Assembly (NCBI GenBank): GCA_008828725.1
Contig: MEHQ01001693.1
Location: forward strand, 1-64,000
Origin: Saccharina japonica
Lineage: Eukaryota > Sar > Phaeophyceae > Laminariales > Laminariaceae
Length of the DNA stretch: 64,000 nucleotides
Direction: 5' to 3'
The notes under the pieces were generated by a model, which worked only from the letters and a program-made list of their open reading frames with translations, was not told the origin of the DNA and did no database searches. This document shows positions 1 to 12,727 of this stretch, in pieces; the stretch's first letter is position 1; each line of letters starts with the position of its first letter. A program made the position numbers and the translations under genes.

Positions 1-1
1 G

Positions 2-2365
2 AGGCGCCGGGCCACAGCAGCAGCAGCAGCAGTGGCACTACGGTGGCACCGCGCAGCCGCCGCCGCAGCAGCAGCAGCAGCAGCAGCGACAGTTGGGGGG
101 TGGGCAACAGCAGCAGCACCCACCCCAGCCGCAGCAGTACCGCCAGCAACAGCAGAGGCCGGGGGCACTGGTTGGGTTGGCAACACCGGAAGTGGGTGGT
201 ATCAGCCGGAGTCCCCTCCGCCTACAGGAGCGTCCATGGGGGTAGTGTACAAGTGCGACCGGTGTGGTACCCTCGGGCACAAGTCCAGGATTTGCAAAGC
301 GCCGAATGCTTTCGCAGGGGCGTGCGGTACTTGTGGAGCTTACGGCCACACGGCCAGGCAGTGTCGTACTGCCCCGCCCACCCGTATTCATGCAAACATT
401 GTCGCGGCCCCTCCGTATGGCCTTCCGGCCCCTCAGGAGCACTACAGCAGTGCCCCACCACCATCGGGAGCTTGGCCTCAGCAACAACCTGGCTTCGTAA
501 TTCGCGGCGACGAATTGGACGGGGGCGATGTGGGCGAAGGCGTACAGCAATGGGACGAGGGCGGTGTAGGCGGTGGCGAATCGAACTGGGGCGGGGGCGG
601 TGTGGGCGGTGGCAAATCGAACTGCGGCGGGGGCGGTGTGGGCGGAGGCGAACCAAAATGGGGCGGGGGTGGTGTGGGCGGAGGCGAACCGTACTGGGAC
701 GGGGGTGGTATGGGCGGAGGCGCATCATACGGGGGCGGGGGCGGTGTGGGCGGCGGAGTGCAAGGTCAACCAGAGCCGGGAAGTGAAGGAGCCGGGGGAG
801 CTTACGAGGGTGGACCGCTTTCCTCGACTATAGAAAGCCAAGCGACGTCCAGCAACGAGCAGCAGGTCAAGTGGCCCACCCTCTTCGTGGCGCATTTGAC
901 GTCTTTAGGCAAGTGGCATGCTCTTCATGTTGGTGGTGGTCTTGTGAGGCCAACAAGGGCTGGGAGTAAGATCCTGATTGGAGATAGCGCTGCGTCAATC
1001 CATTGCACTGGTGATTGTGCGTTATTTTACAACAAGATACCCCCTACCCCCGATGAGAAGTTTTTGATCATAGGTGATGGAAAGATAATGGAGGTAGAGG
1101 TTTTCGGTTGTGTCGATCTAGTGATGCACTGTGCTGAGGATGTAGCCGTGACTCTTAGGAATGTGGCGTATGTGCCGGGGGTCCCTTTCGACCTGTGCTC
1201 TTTGAACGTGATCCAAGAGGAGCACGCAAATACCCTTGACCACAAAGGGGCGCACATGCTCAACGGACGCGTGTTTTTCCGCAAGGAGAACTTCGGCAAC
1301 TACGTCGAGGCCACTCGTGTAGCGCGGCACCATAAACCCCCCGCCCTTGCTGCTGCAGTGCTGAGGCCTGGTGGGCAGAGATGGATCGACGTCAATGACC
1401 TGCACTGTTCTCTTGGCCACGCCCACGATGCCGTTTTACGTGAGACTGCTCGTCAAATGGGCATCAAGGTGACGGGACGTTTGGGGTATTGCGATGGGTG
1501 CGCGGGGGGGAAGGGGATCAGCAAAGCCATCGCAAAATCCACATCGTGCCGTGCTGAGAAGCGGATGCAGCGCCTGTTCGCCGACCTCGCAGGACCTATG
1601 CCGACGTCGTCGGGCGGCGCTCGGTACTGTTTGATGATCGTCGACGACGCCACCAACATGGGCTGGCCGGTATTTCTGCCGGACAAGAGTGCGGCCACCG
1701 TCACCCTCGGTTTCCGCAGTTTCCTGGCGGCCGTAAATTCCTACGGAAAACCTCAATGCCTTCGCACGGACAACGCCACCGAATTCACTAACACCGAGTT
1801 CCAAAGGCTGATGGCCGAGAACAACATCCGCCACGAGTTCACGTCCGTCGACGGTCCGAAGCGCAACGGGCGGGTGGAGCGGAAGCTAGGCCTTGTTGCC
1901 GAAGGAGGTCAGGCCGCGTTCTTGGAGTTCCAGACCATGTATGATGGTGTGGAGTTGCCGGCCAAGGCGCTCAACTACGGTCGCACGTGGCCGGAAGCAT
2001 GGACGTGGATGTGCGACGCGCTCAACCTCATGGCGCGGGTGGATGAAAAGCCCGACATGATGTGCTCGTTCGAGAAGTTCCACGAGAGGCCTTACAGGGG
2101 CCCGGTGCTTCCATTCATGATGCCGGGACGCCACAAGGCCAAGCGGGCGGCTAAGTCAGAGCCGAAGGGCGAGCGATGCTTCTACCTGAACTCCGGCAAC
2201 GACCACGCCTCGGATTGCAGCAAGATCATGTTGTCGCCATCCGGCATCGCGAGCTACTCGACCGATGTGACGTGGGGTTTTCGGCGCGCGCCGTTCAATG
2301 GAGGGACCGCGATAGCCGGGTCTCCGTCGCCGGCCAAGGGGGGGGCTGTCGGTGACCCAGCTTAG
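2..2365 (+). pseudogene. Ty1/copia retrotransposon, gag-protease-integrase part (5' end outside window)
   Basis: The open frame runs in from the window edge; the first usable codon at 32 is GTG inside an Ala/Gln-type CAG repeat, so the true start is probably upstream. Counting from 32, two CCHC zinc knuckles typical of gag nucleocapsid lie at about residues 75-88 (CDRCGTLGHKSRIC) and 97-110. A Gly-rich repeat follows, then a retroviral-type aspartic protease site reading IGDSAAS where many copia elements have DSGA/DTGA. Next come an HHCC integrase zinc domain (HCSLGHAH ... CDGCAGGKG) and the integrase core with catalytic Asp in ADLAGP, Asp in LRTDNATEF and Glu in NGRVERKLG. The order PR-IN before RT is diagnostic of copia rather than gypsy. 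The frame ends at TAG 2363-2365, before the reverse transcriptase, which lies in another frame. Confidence 0.93.
555..770 (+). repeat. Gly-rich coding minisatellite in copia gag
   Basis: About six imperfect units of roughly 33 bp, each carrying GGCGGTGTGGGCGG, encode repeats of GGGGVGGGE type between the zinc knuckles and the protease. It is in frame and uninterrupted, so the expansion was compatible with translation. Confidence 0.8.
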
Positions 2366-2394
2366 CCACCGCAAGCGCCGCGGAGCTTCGAGGT

Positions 2395-4169
2395 GTGGTA
2401 CCAGCCGTCGACGCCATCGGCTGGTGTAACGCCAGAGTCTTCGCCTACGCCCCTGTCTGCTGCGTCGTCCGTACCGCAGCAGCAGGAGCCGACGCCAGCG
2501 ACTGTTACACCGCCGGAGTCTTTGCCCGTGTCTCTTCCCCTGCGCCGCCCGCAACCGTTGCACCATCCTCGCCCGCACCTCCGCCCGCTGTGTCGGAGGT
2601 GCCGGTGCAGCAGCAGCAGCAGCAGCAACCGCGGGTATCGCCGGCGGTGACGCGGTCGGCGTCACGGCAGCAGGGGGGCATGGGTACGCAGCATGGCTTC
2701 GTTTCGATACTAGCTGCTCGGGAGAATATCGCCATGGTCATTGCCGACCAGTCTCCGCCGCACATGCCCGCCCCTGAACTGCCTTCATGCCCTGCGAGTG
2801 AGTTGGTAACGCCCGACTCGTATCGCGAAGCGTGCGAGGATGAACACGGAGACGTGTGGTTTCACGCTATGGACACTGAGTTTGACGGCCTGTACCGCGC
2901 GAAGACGTTCGGTGCTGTGATCGACGAGAAGGGTAGAGGCACGTAGCAACGAAACGGTATCAACGTGATCTCTGCCAAGTGGGTATATTCTTGGAAGGTT
3001 AACGAATTTGGCAGAGTAGTGCGGGAAAAAGCCAGGTTGGTAGCGAGAGGCTTTGGGTAGCGTACAGGAGTTGACTATTTCGAGACCCATTCCCCGTTTC
3101 CATCCGTTGCGAGTATTCGTTTGCTGGCTGCCATCGCGTGTGAGTTGGGATTGGATTTATGCCATTTTGATGCCGAGCAGGCGTTTGTCCAGTCAGAGCT
3201 AAGTGAGGACGTCTACATGCGCCTCCCCAAGGGGTGCGGGTCGTTGTCCGGGAAGGTGGTCAAGTTGTGTCGCAGCTTGTATGGTTCGAAGCAGGCGTCA
3301 CGGCAATGGCACCATCACTTGGTACGTGGTATGAGGGGTCTTGGTTTTGAGCAGTGTGAGGCTGATTCGTGTGTCATGCGATTGGTGGAAGCGGGGGCCG
3401 TTTCTATCGTAGTAGTAGTGCATGTGGATGACATATTTGCGATGGGACTTAAGAGTAGGTGTGATCGGTTTTGTGAGGACCTGAACCAGTTCGTTCCTAT
3501 CAACAACCTGGGGGAGTTGCGGTGGTACGCAGGTTGCCGATTCTCTCGAGACTGGGATGCAGGGACATTGACGATATCACAGCAGGTTTTCGCTGAGAGC
3601 ACCGTAGCGAAGTTTGGTGTTACCCGCGGCAAGTGCATTCCTGCGGTGGTTGACCTAAAGCTTGAGGCGTTTGACAAGGATGAACCAGACGTTGACGAGC
3701 CTTTTCGGTCGTTGGTAGGGCATTTGATGTGGCTAGCGAACCAGACCCGCCCGGACATCCTTAACGCGGTTCGGGCGGTGGCGAGATACTCTGCAGCACC
3801 CAAGTTACTGCATTGGCAGGCAGCGTTGCACATCCTTATGTACATCAAATCTACGAGTACGTACGGTATCACGTTTCAGAGGGGTCTGAGTAATGGAGTT
3901 CAGCTGGAGTTGTACGTGGATGCGGACTACGCGCACGAGGCCAATGACCGGAGGTCTGTCTCCGGTGGAGTTGTCATGTGCGCTGGTGCCTGTGTATCGT
4001 TCTACTCTAGGACGCAGAAATCCATTACCCTTTCGTCTACGGAGGCAGAGTATGTGGCAATGGCCACCGGTTTCCGCGAGACGATTTTCATGCGGTATCT
4101 CTGGAGTTTTATTTTCCCGGACCGCGATGTTGGATGTACCACGGTGAAGGAAGATAATCAGGGGGCGAT
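2395..4169 (+). pseudogene. Ty1/copia retrotransposon, reverse transcriptase-RNase H part, with stops and 3' truncation
   Basis: A Pro/Gln-rich linker leads into the copia RT entry region (SYREACEDE ... WFHAMDTEF). The RT proper follows: LDLCHFDAEQAFVQSELSE, then SLYGSKQASRQWH, then the catalytic box as VHVDDIF. RNase H has YVDADYAHE and the STEAEYVAMATG block. The frame differs from the upstream gag-integrase frame and contains in-frame TAG at 2944-2946 and at 3058-3060. At the second, the family normally has Gln, so CAG to TAG is a reasonable reading. Coding homology stops abruptly after EDNQGAIK at 4169, where an inverted-repeat element begins; the last RNase H residues were not found on the far side. 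The element is therefore dead in this copy. Confidence 0.92.
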
Positions 4170-5395
4170 CAAAACCAAAGGCATTTTACCCCACCGATTA
4201 AACATGACGAAAAAGAAGGCCTGCTCGGTAACACAAGGAACTGGAGCTCCCTTCGACCCAATCCCGGCGTCATTTGAGCCCTTGTGGCCGGCACACTGCT
4301 CTCCGATCTGCCGGCAAGGCGTGTGTCTCCGAGCTGCTGCAAATCTACAAATCGCTCGTCCCGAGTACGCCCTCTAACAAAATTAATGGGGCTCGAGCCA
4401 GCATCTTAGCCCAACGAAGCCAGGGGTGGCAGGCACGCCACAACCTACAGGGTCATTGTAACGTCGGCCGTTTCAAATTTCGTTGCTTGTATCGCTCGCA
4501 AGGTTAATCTGCTCGTACTCGTTCGGTGCAGGTACTGCTGCAAGAAAGCCGCAAATTTTGAGTACTCGAACCAAAATATCTACAATAATATCGTTTTGCC
4601 GATCGAGGAAACTTACACAGATTCTGCTGCTTGTAGGTGCAACTCGTACTCGACCTAGAGACGAGGGGCACAAGGGACATTTGGCGTGGCTGTTGTCGTC
4701 TACTAGAGGGTTCGAGGAGAGCAATCGGCGACGCAAATGGTCTCGCCCTTCAGAGATAGGGCCGCCCTACGTCCACATTCGCCAAGAGAGAGATGTACCC
4801 CGGAAATCTCACCACATCAAATCAAGGACCAACTTCGAACAGCAGCTCGTTCTCCCTCGACAAGGCACCTCATGACCAGCTTCAGCCTCTCAAGTGGTCC
4901 CTCTGACCTCGGGAGACGGCCTCAAGTCGTCGCAGCCAAAAAGAAGCCTTCATCAGCGAGGTTTCAGCCACTGATGTACGAGGATGATGTAGACGAAAAC
5001 CGACGCGCCGCGACTCCACGCACTTCTGATACGACCGAGTACGAGCAGATTGACCACGCGAGCGATACAAGCAACGAAATTTGAAACGGCCGACGTTACA
5101 ATGACCCTGTGGGTTGTGGCGTGCCTGCCACCCCTGGCTTCGTTGGGCTAAGATGCTGGCTCGAGCCCCATTAATTTNGTTAGAGGGCGTACTCGGGACG
5201 AGCGATTTGCAGATTTGCAGCAGCTCGGAGACACACGCCTTGCCGGCAGATCGGAGAGCAGTGTGCCGGCCCACAAGGGATCAAATGACGCCGGGATTGG
5301 GTTGAAGGGAGCTCCAGTTCCTTGTGTTACCGAGCAGGCCTTCTTTTTCATGTCTAATCGGTGGGGTAAAATGCCTTTGGTTTTGATACGTATCT
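4170..5395. mobile_element. 1.2-kb element with about 360-bp terminal inverted repeats, inserted in the copia RNase H
   Basis: 4,170-4,529 is repeated as reverse complement at 5,036-5,395 with only a few percent mismatches; both ends read CAAAACCAAAGGCATTTTAC inwards. About 500 bp of unique sequence lies between. One base in the right arm (5,178) is undetermined. The flanks are GAT on the left and AT(A) on the right, so the target duplication is uncertain. The unique centre has open frames of about 115-130 residues but no domain I recognise, so this is either a non-autonomous DNA transposon or a foldback element. Confidence 0.8.
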
Positions 5396-5584
5396 TCATT
5401 CTCGGCTGTTCGTTTGTATTTATGATTCTACGTTTGTTTCTTTTTTTTCGCTTTTTTTTCTTTTCTTTTTTTTCTCTTTTTTCTCTTTCGTGCACCTGGA
5501 TTGCTAGCAGGGTAGGTCTTTCCTGTCGTATACCAGGTATGGCATTGCATTGTCTGCTCTGCTTACTGCACTGAGCGTAGTATA

Positions 5585-5716
5585 TCTGTGTCGTAGTTTT
5601 GTGACCACAGAACTGGTATCTTTATAGGATGAAGAATCGGCACGGACACTGGGTGTGCTGGATGTCGACGGGTAGAAAGGAAGGTTAAGGTTTAATGTGA
5701 AGAACACACACACATA
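5585..5716 (+). repeat. LTR-like fragment (copy 1)
   Basis: About 125 bp matches 47,900-48,027 almost base for base (TTTGTGACCACAGAACTGGT through GATGTCGACGGGTAGAAAGG). Both end in TTTAATGTGAAGAACACACA, a plausible LTR terminus ending in CA. It lies just beyond the copia remnant, but I could not show that it is the LTR of that same element. Confidence 0.55.
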
Positions 5717-8700
5717 CCACTAGGGTTACGTACGGAGTACGTGATTAAACCGACGGAGAAATATTTAGGGAGGCTGAAGGGTGACCCCCGGGCCTAGCCG
5801 TTATACACCGGGACAACACCCATCTGTGTATATGTACATCTATATTTGGCCCTAGACATGGCATGAAGCAATGTCGGTTCTGTGAGTTGACGGTTAAACA
5901 GCAAGAATACCAGGTATTGGTGTGTAAATTGTTTGCTGTTCGGGCAAAAGCTATACCCATACAGGCCGGCAGCAGTCATTGACTCTTGATGCACTCTATA
6001 CATATTACACACGCGTGTAGAGAACGTCCCGACATACATCTGTGCTGCTGCTGTGGGTGTCAAGCACAGGTATAGGCGATCGAGGGCTGAGCGGCCATCC
6101 TTGGATTGGTCCACACTGATGCTTGTCGCAAGTACCTTGGATTCAGCAATGCATGTATGTATGTGTTTTGTCGTTCGTTGGATAGCACAAGCTTATTACA
6201 CACACACCTGGTATGTCCATCTGGTGTAACGGGTACGGATATCCTGGTGATGAACTCCACAAACCACACACGTTCATATAACGGCGAACTTCAAGTACGA
6301 AAAGCTTTGTGCTGGGTGTCAAGAGCAGGTGGCCGAAGACCAAAGATGTCAGGAGACGGCCAGTCAAGGGAAAACGAGCATCGGTCAAGGGTGTGGATCC
6401 GAGTGTTCCACACTAAAACCTAGTAGGTTGGCGTCAGTCAAGGATTAAAAAAAGAAAATTGCCGTCAGTCAAGGGCTGAAAGTGCCGTCTCCTGACATCT
6501 TTGCCTAGGCATCCTTGGACAAGGTAGCAAACACACTATTAATAAACGTTCTCGCCAGTAGGTTGGACCCAGCCATCCATCTATACAGTACTGTTCGTAT
6601 GTGTTCTCTCGTTGGACAATTCATGAATATGGGATATTTCGCGTCGTACGATCATATAATAACCGGTAAGTTCCTGCAGATTGATCCGATAGTACAGTAG
6701 TAGTAGTACGAAACATAGATGATAAGTCATTTCTTAGGCTTGTCCCACCTATCACATACCACACGCGCGTATAAAACGCTCAATCAACTAAACACTGTAG
6801 ATCTGTGCTGGATGGTAATATTAATAGTCATCGCAGGTGACCCAGGGCTGAGCGACCATCCTTGTGGGTTGGTACACACGAAGTGCTGTCGCAAGTAGCT
6901 TGGATCCAACCATATGTGTTTTCCGGATAGTTGGATAATACACGAGTTTCGCACGGTATCTTTCATCTCGTCAAGTAACTGGGAAGATCCGGCCGGCCGT
7001 GGAGGGTGAAGCAGACAACAGTGTACGAGGTAGGCGTCTTCTACTCAAACGCGCATGAAACGGCCAACAATCTCTGTCGTGGGTGGTACGGGCGATCCAG
7101 GGGTGAGCGGTCATCCTTGGGTTGGTCCACACTAAAAAGTTAAAGCACATGGATTGGAATTCGTAGATTCTTGATGGCATCGCAAGGATCTCGGATCGAG
7201 GAAACCGTTTTTTTTCCCGTTGGGTATTTATTTCAAACAAATTGGATCTTTCATCTCGTAAATAGCGGGTAAGATCCTGCCTAATATGGAGTACAAGCAG
7301 ACACCAGCCATTCAGGTTTGTTACACGTAGCACACACTACACACGAGAGCTTGAAGCGGCCAACTAGATCTTCTGTGCTACGCGCCAAGTAGACGTGACT
7401 CAGAGCTGAGCGGCCATCCTTGGGTTCACCCACCCTCAACAATGATGTCGCAAGTAGCTTGGAGCCAGGTATGTATTTGTTTTATCTTTATGATATCCAA
7501 AGAATTCTTGGATCTTTTCATCTCGTATTTATAACGGGTAGGTGCCTCTATAGAGTACAAGCAAAGACAGAATACGTATTTCAGGCTTGTTTCCACTTTT
7601 ACAAAACTTACCCACGATGAGAACGGCCAACTATGCACAGTAGATTGATTCGGTGCAGCACGGTGATACAGCGCTGAGCGTCATCTTTTTGGGTTGGGTA
7701 GGCACACTAACAATAAAACATAAGGTATCATCGTAGAGTTTTGGTGGGTTGTCGCACAGAATCTTAGGTTCACCATGTAATTAGCATGTAGTGACATGTC
7801 ATGATTTCACGCGATGCATATATATAGGTTCCTGAACAACGAGTTCTTGGAGATTCTATCTATCTCGTATACAGTAGTAACGGGTACGAGTCCGTGTGAA
7901 GATTGGATATGAAACGATGCGGGGGAGAGGAAGTCATTGGGCTTGCAATACACAGCTAGCTTCTGATGGACGAACCACGACACACGCGCACATATAGAAC
8001 GGCCGCATGTATGTAGTACCACTCTGTCCCGAAATATAAGCACCTTTTATACCCTAATATCCAATAAAAATTGTGCCTATTTTGACAGAGTGGTAGGTGT
8101 TTACATCGTTGCATCTATATTATTTCAAGATTTTTGGATCTTTCTATCTCGTATAATAATAATAACGGGTTACGAATCCTGTGAAGATAATGGGTACCAA
8201 CGGCGGCGGCAAGAGTCATTGCCTTGATGCCTCTTCTAACGAACCCACACAGCGCGCATCCATTCTAAAACGGCCAACAATCTTGAGCTGGGTGTCGACA
8301 AGCAATAGGCATCCAGGGCTGAGCGGGCACCCTTGGTTGGCCACACTCATAGGTCTGTGAGTTTAAGACGCATAATCGCTGAGATTCTCTGTTTAGGTGG
8401 CGTGCCAAGTACTTGGATCGAGCAATCCGTGTTTTCATACCGTTGGGTTATTGATTAATAGCAAACAAACTGAATATTTCATCTCGTTCCTTTATTGGGT
8501 AAATCCTGCTTATTAAATGGAGTACAAACCAGACACCAGACATCATTCAGGTTTGTTACACGTAAATAACACAAACTACACACCGCTCAAACAGACCCAA
8601 CTGAGGCTGTGCTACGTGCCAAGCACGCGTATGACCGCAGAGCTGAGGCGCTCATCGCTGTGGGTTCGCTCACACTCAATCAATGTTGTCACTCAGTAGG

Positions 8701-9357
8701 ATCCAGGTAGTATGTATTTTCATCCTTGACAAAGTATGAATAACTGTTTGGATATCTTTAATCTCTGTATCGTATAAGGCAGGCGGGTAGGAGGCCATCT
8801 ATAGAGAGGTGAAACGTAGACCCGAAGTCTTTGCCACACCTGTCCACGACTTTTACAAACCTTACACATACATGATGAGAACGGCGAACTACACACAGTA
8901 CAGAGACCGATCGGTGCACAGGTGATCCAGGGCTGAGCGGTCATTCTTGGGTTGGTCCACACTAAGTTAAACGCATAGATTCGTAGATTCTTGTTGGCGT
9001 CTCAAGGAGCTTGGATCGAGCAATCCGTTTTTTTTATCGTTGGGTATTTATCACAAAGATTGAATCTTTCATCTCGTATAGCGTGTAAGATCCTGCCTAT
9101 TATGGAGTACAAAGCAGACACCAGCCATTCAGGTTTGTTACACGTAACACACATTACACACGAGCTTGAAGCGGCCAACTAGTTCTGTGCTAGGTGCCAA
9201 GTACGCGTGACCCAGAGCTGAGCGGCCATCCTTGGGTTCACCCACCCTCAACAATGATGTCGCAAAAGTAGCTTGGATCCAAACATGCGTTTTCATCGTT
9301 GGATATCACAAGATGTGTGGATCTTTCATCTCGTACATATGTACAGGGATAATCATG

Positions 9358-9796
9358 TGGGTTGTTGTTGTTGTTGTCTTCACATGAAAAACCATGCCGG
9401 TCTCTCTATCCAGTACCCCCATTTGTCCGTACTAATCCAACACTTGACGTGGTCGATTCCCGTGGTCACAGGCTAACTTACCCCAAAAAAGGTATACTGA
9501 AATAAAAGTGGAACCCGAAGGGTCCGCAAAGCGATCAAAGCCAGTCAGAAACAGATAGATTGGAGCCCTCCGCTCCCCCCTACACGCTATGTGAAGGTAA
9601 AAATAAAACTGGAAAGGTCAACATCACCAATCGGGGGTATACGCCCCCTGATTCTATCTTGGTGCCCCTATAATGCCGGGGTGTTCCGTGCCGGGTTCAC
9701 GCCGGTCAGGCAAAAACATCGAGTCCTCCACCCCGATAATATAACGCAGACATGGTAGGGAGGAAGGGAACTATGGTCCCGTGCGACTGATGTACC
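9358..9796 (-). mobile_element. Solo-LTR-like element, minus orientation
   Basis: The reverse complement of this 440-bp segment matches the outer parts of 13,786-14,975. It starts at GGGGTACATCAGT and ends in TTTTCATGTGAAGACAAC, which resembles the LTR-like terminus at 5,716 and 48,027. It interrupts a satellite monomer between its ATCTCGTA and CTCTATAGAGTAC blocks. Confidence 0.6.
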
Positions 9797-12638
9797 CCTA
9801 TGCCTCTCTATAGAGTACAACATAGACCGAACTCCTCCAGACTTGTGTTCCGCTTTACAAAACTTACACACGATGAGAACGGCATACAGTACTACATAAC
9901 ATCGATCGGTGCACAGGTGATCCAGAGCTGAGCGGTCATCCTTGGGTTGGTGCACACCACCCCCGTTAAACATGCGGTATCCATCGTAGATGTTTGTAGT
10001 TGTCGCAAGGATCTTAGGTTCGGTCATGTATGTAAATAGTAGGTGTTTTTATCGTTGAATATATATATTATTGCAAGATTTTTAGATCTTTCTATCTCGT
10101 ATAATAATAACGGGTACGATCCTGTGAAGATATGGGGTACAACGGCGGCGGCGGCAGTACGAGTAGTCATTATTGGCTTGATGTATTATTCCACGAACCA
10201 CGCACGCGCACATATAGAACGACCATCAATCTTTGAGCTGGGTGTCCAGCATAGGTGATCCAGGGCCGAGCGGTCATCCTTGGGTTGGTCCACACTATAC
10301 TGTGAGTTAAGCGCATGGATTCGTAGGTTCTTGTTGGCGTCTCAGGGAGCTTGGATCGAGCAATCCGTTTGTTTTGCCCATTGGGTATTTATTATAAACA
10401 ACTTGAATATTTCATCTCGTAAATAGCGGGTAAGATCCTGCCTATTATGAAGTACGAAGAAGACACAAAAAAAAAAGAAAAGAAAAGAAGCAGACACCAG
10501 CCATCCTGGTTTGTTACACGTAGCACAAATTACACACAAGAGCTTGAAGCGGCCAACTAGATCTTCTGTGCTACGTGCCGAGTAGACGTGACCCAGAGCT
10601 GAGCGGCAATCCTTGGGTTCACCCACCCTCAACAATGATGTCGCAAGTAGCTTGGATCCAGGTATGCGTTTCATCGTTGGATTATTTCAAGATGTTTGGA
10701 TCTTTCATCTCGTATGTATAACGGGTAATATACTGCTATAGAGTGCAAAATAGACCGATGTCCTTCACTAAACTTGTTCCGCTTTACAAAAATTACACAC
10801 GATGGCAACGGTCAACAACGTTAGAGCGATCGGTGTTCAGGTGATCCAGGGCGGAGCGATCATCCTTGGGTTGGTGCACACTTAACGTTAAACATACGGT
10901 ATCAATCGCAGGTTTTTGTTGTTGTTGTCGCAAGGATCATAGGTTCGGCCGTGTATACGAGTAGTAGAATATGTGTATGTGTGTTCACCGTTGCATACAT
11001 ATTGTTGCAAGATTTTTGGATCTTTCCATCTCGTATAATAATAACGGGCACGGTCCTGCGAAGATATGGGGTACAACGACGGCGGCAAGAGTCACTACTG
11101 GCTTGATGCACTCTTCTACAACCCACGCACGCGCACATATTGAACGGCCAACAATCTTCTTTGTGCCGGGTGTCACGCATAGGTGATCCAAGGCTGAGCG
11201 GTCACCCTTAGGTTGGTCCACACTAAGTTACACGCATAGGTTCGTAGATTATTGTTGGCGTCTCAAGGAGCTTGGATCGAGCAATCCATTTTTGTTGCCG
11301 TTGGGTATTTATTATTACAAACAAATTGAATATTTAATCTCGTATAGCGGGTAAGATCCCGCCCATTATTTATGGAGTACAAAGCAGACATCAGCCATTC
11401 AGGTTTGTTACATGTAACACAAATCACACACGAGCTTGAAGCGGCCAACTAGATCTTCTGTGCTAGGTGCCAAGTACATGTGACCTAGAGCTGAGCGGCC
11501 ATCCTTGGGTTCACCCACCCTCAACAATGATGTCGCAAGTAGCTTGGATCCAGGTATGCGTTTTCATCGTTGGATATTACAAGATGCTTGGATCTTTCAT
11601 CTCGTATGTATAACGGGTAAGATACCGCTATAGAGTGCAAAATAGACCGAAGTCCTTCATCAAGCTTGTTCCGATATACAAAACTTACACACGATGACAA
11701 CGGCCAACAACAGTAGAGCGATCGGTGTACAGGTGATCCACAGGGCGGAGCGGTCATCCTTGGGTTGGTGCACACTTATAACGTTAAACATACGGCATCA
11801 ATCGCAGGTTTTTGTTGTTGTTGTCGCAAGGATCATAGGTTCGGCCGTGTATAGTATGTGTATGTGTGTTCACCGTTGCATATATATTGTTGCAATGTTT
11901 TTGGATCTTTCTATCTCGTATAATAATAACGGGTACGATCCTGTGAAGATATGGGGTACAACGACGGCGGCAGGAGTCATTGGCTCACTCTTCTACGAAC
12001 CACGAACGCGCACATATAGAACGGCCAACAATCTTCTTTGTGCTGGTTGTCACGCATAGATGATTCAGGGCTGAGTGGTCATCCTTGGACTAAGTTAAAC
12101 ACATAGATTAGTAAATTACCGTTGGCGTCTCAAGGAGCTTGGATCGAGCAATCCGTTTTTTATATCGTTGGGTATTTATCACAAACACAAATTGAATCTT
12201 TCATCTCGTATAGCGTGTAAGATCCTGCCTATTATGGAGTACAAAGCAGACACCAGCCATTCAGGTTTGTTACACGTAACACAGATCACACACGAGCTTG
12301 AAGCGGCCAACTAGATCTGTGCTAGGTGCCAAGTACGCGTGACCCAGAGCTGAGCGGCCATCCTTGGGTTCACCCACCCTCAACAATGATGTCGCAAAAG
12401 TAGCTTGGATCCAGGTATGCGTTTTCATCGTTGGTTATTCCAAGATGTTTGGATCTTTCATCTCGTATGTATAACGGGTAAGATACCGCTATAGAGTACA
12501 AAATAGGCTGAAGTCCTTCACCAAGCTTGTTCCGCTTAAAAAAACTTACGCACGATGTCAACGGCCAACAACAGTAGATCGATCGATGTACAGATGATCC
12601 AGGGCGGAGCGGTCATCCTTGGGTTGGTGCATACTTAA

Positions 12639-12727
12639 CCCTTATAGGACTGGAGTCCCGTTTTGGGGACAGACAGCTTAGAATTAGAGTGGTTTGTCCT
12701 CAAAACGGGACTGCAGTTCTAAAAGGG
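12639..12727. mobile_element. piggyBac-like MITE (89 bp) at TTAA
   Basis: The ends are CCCTTATAGGACTGGAGTCC and its inverted partner CCCTTTTAGAACTGCAGTCC, giving a near-perfect hairpin. TTAA flanks both sides (12,635-12,638 and 12,728-12,731). The sister monomer at about 10,882 shows the empty site as CACTTAACGTTAAAC. TTAA duplication plus CCC-initial termini is the piggyBac signature. Confidence 0.8.
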
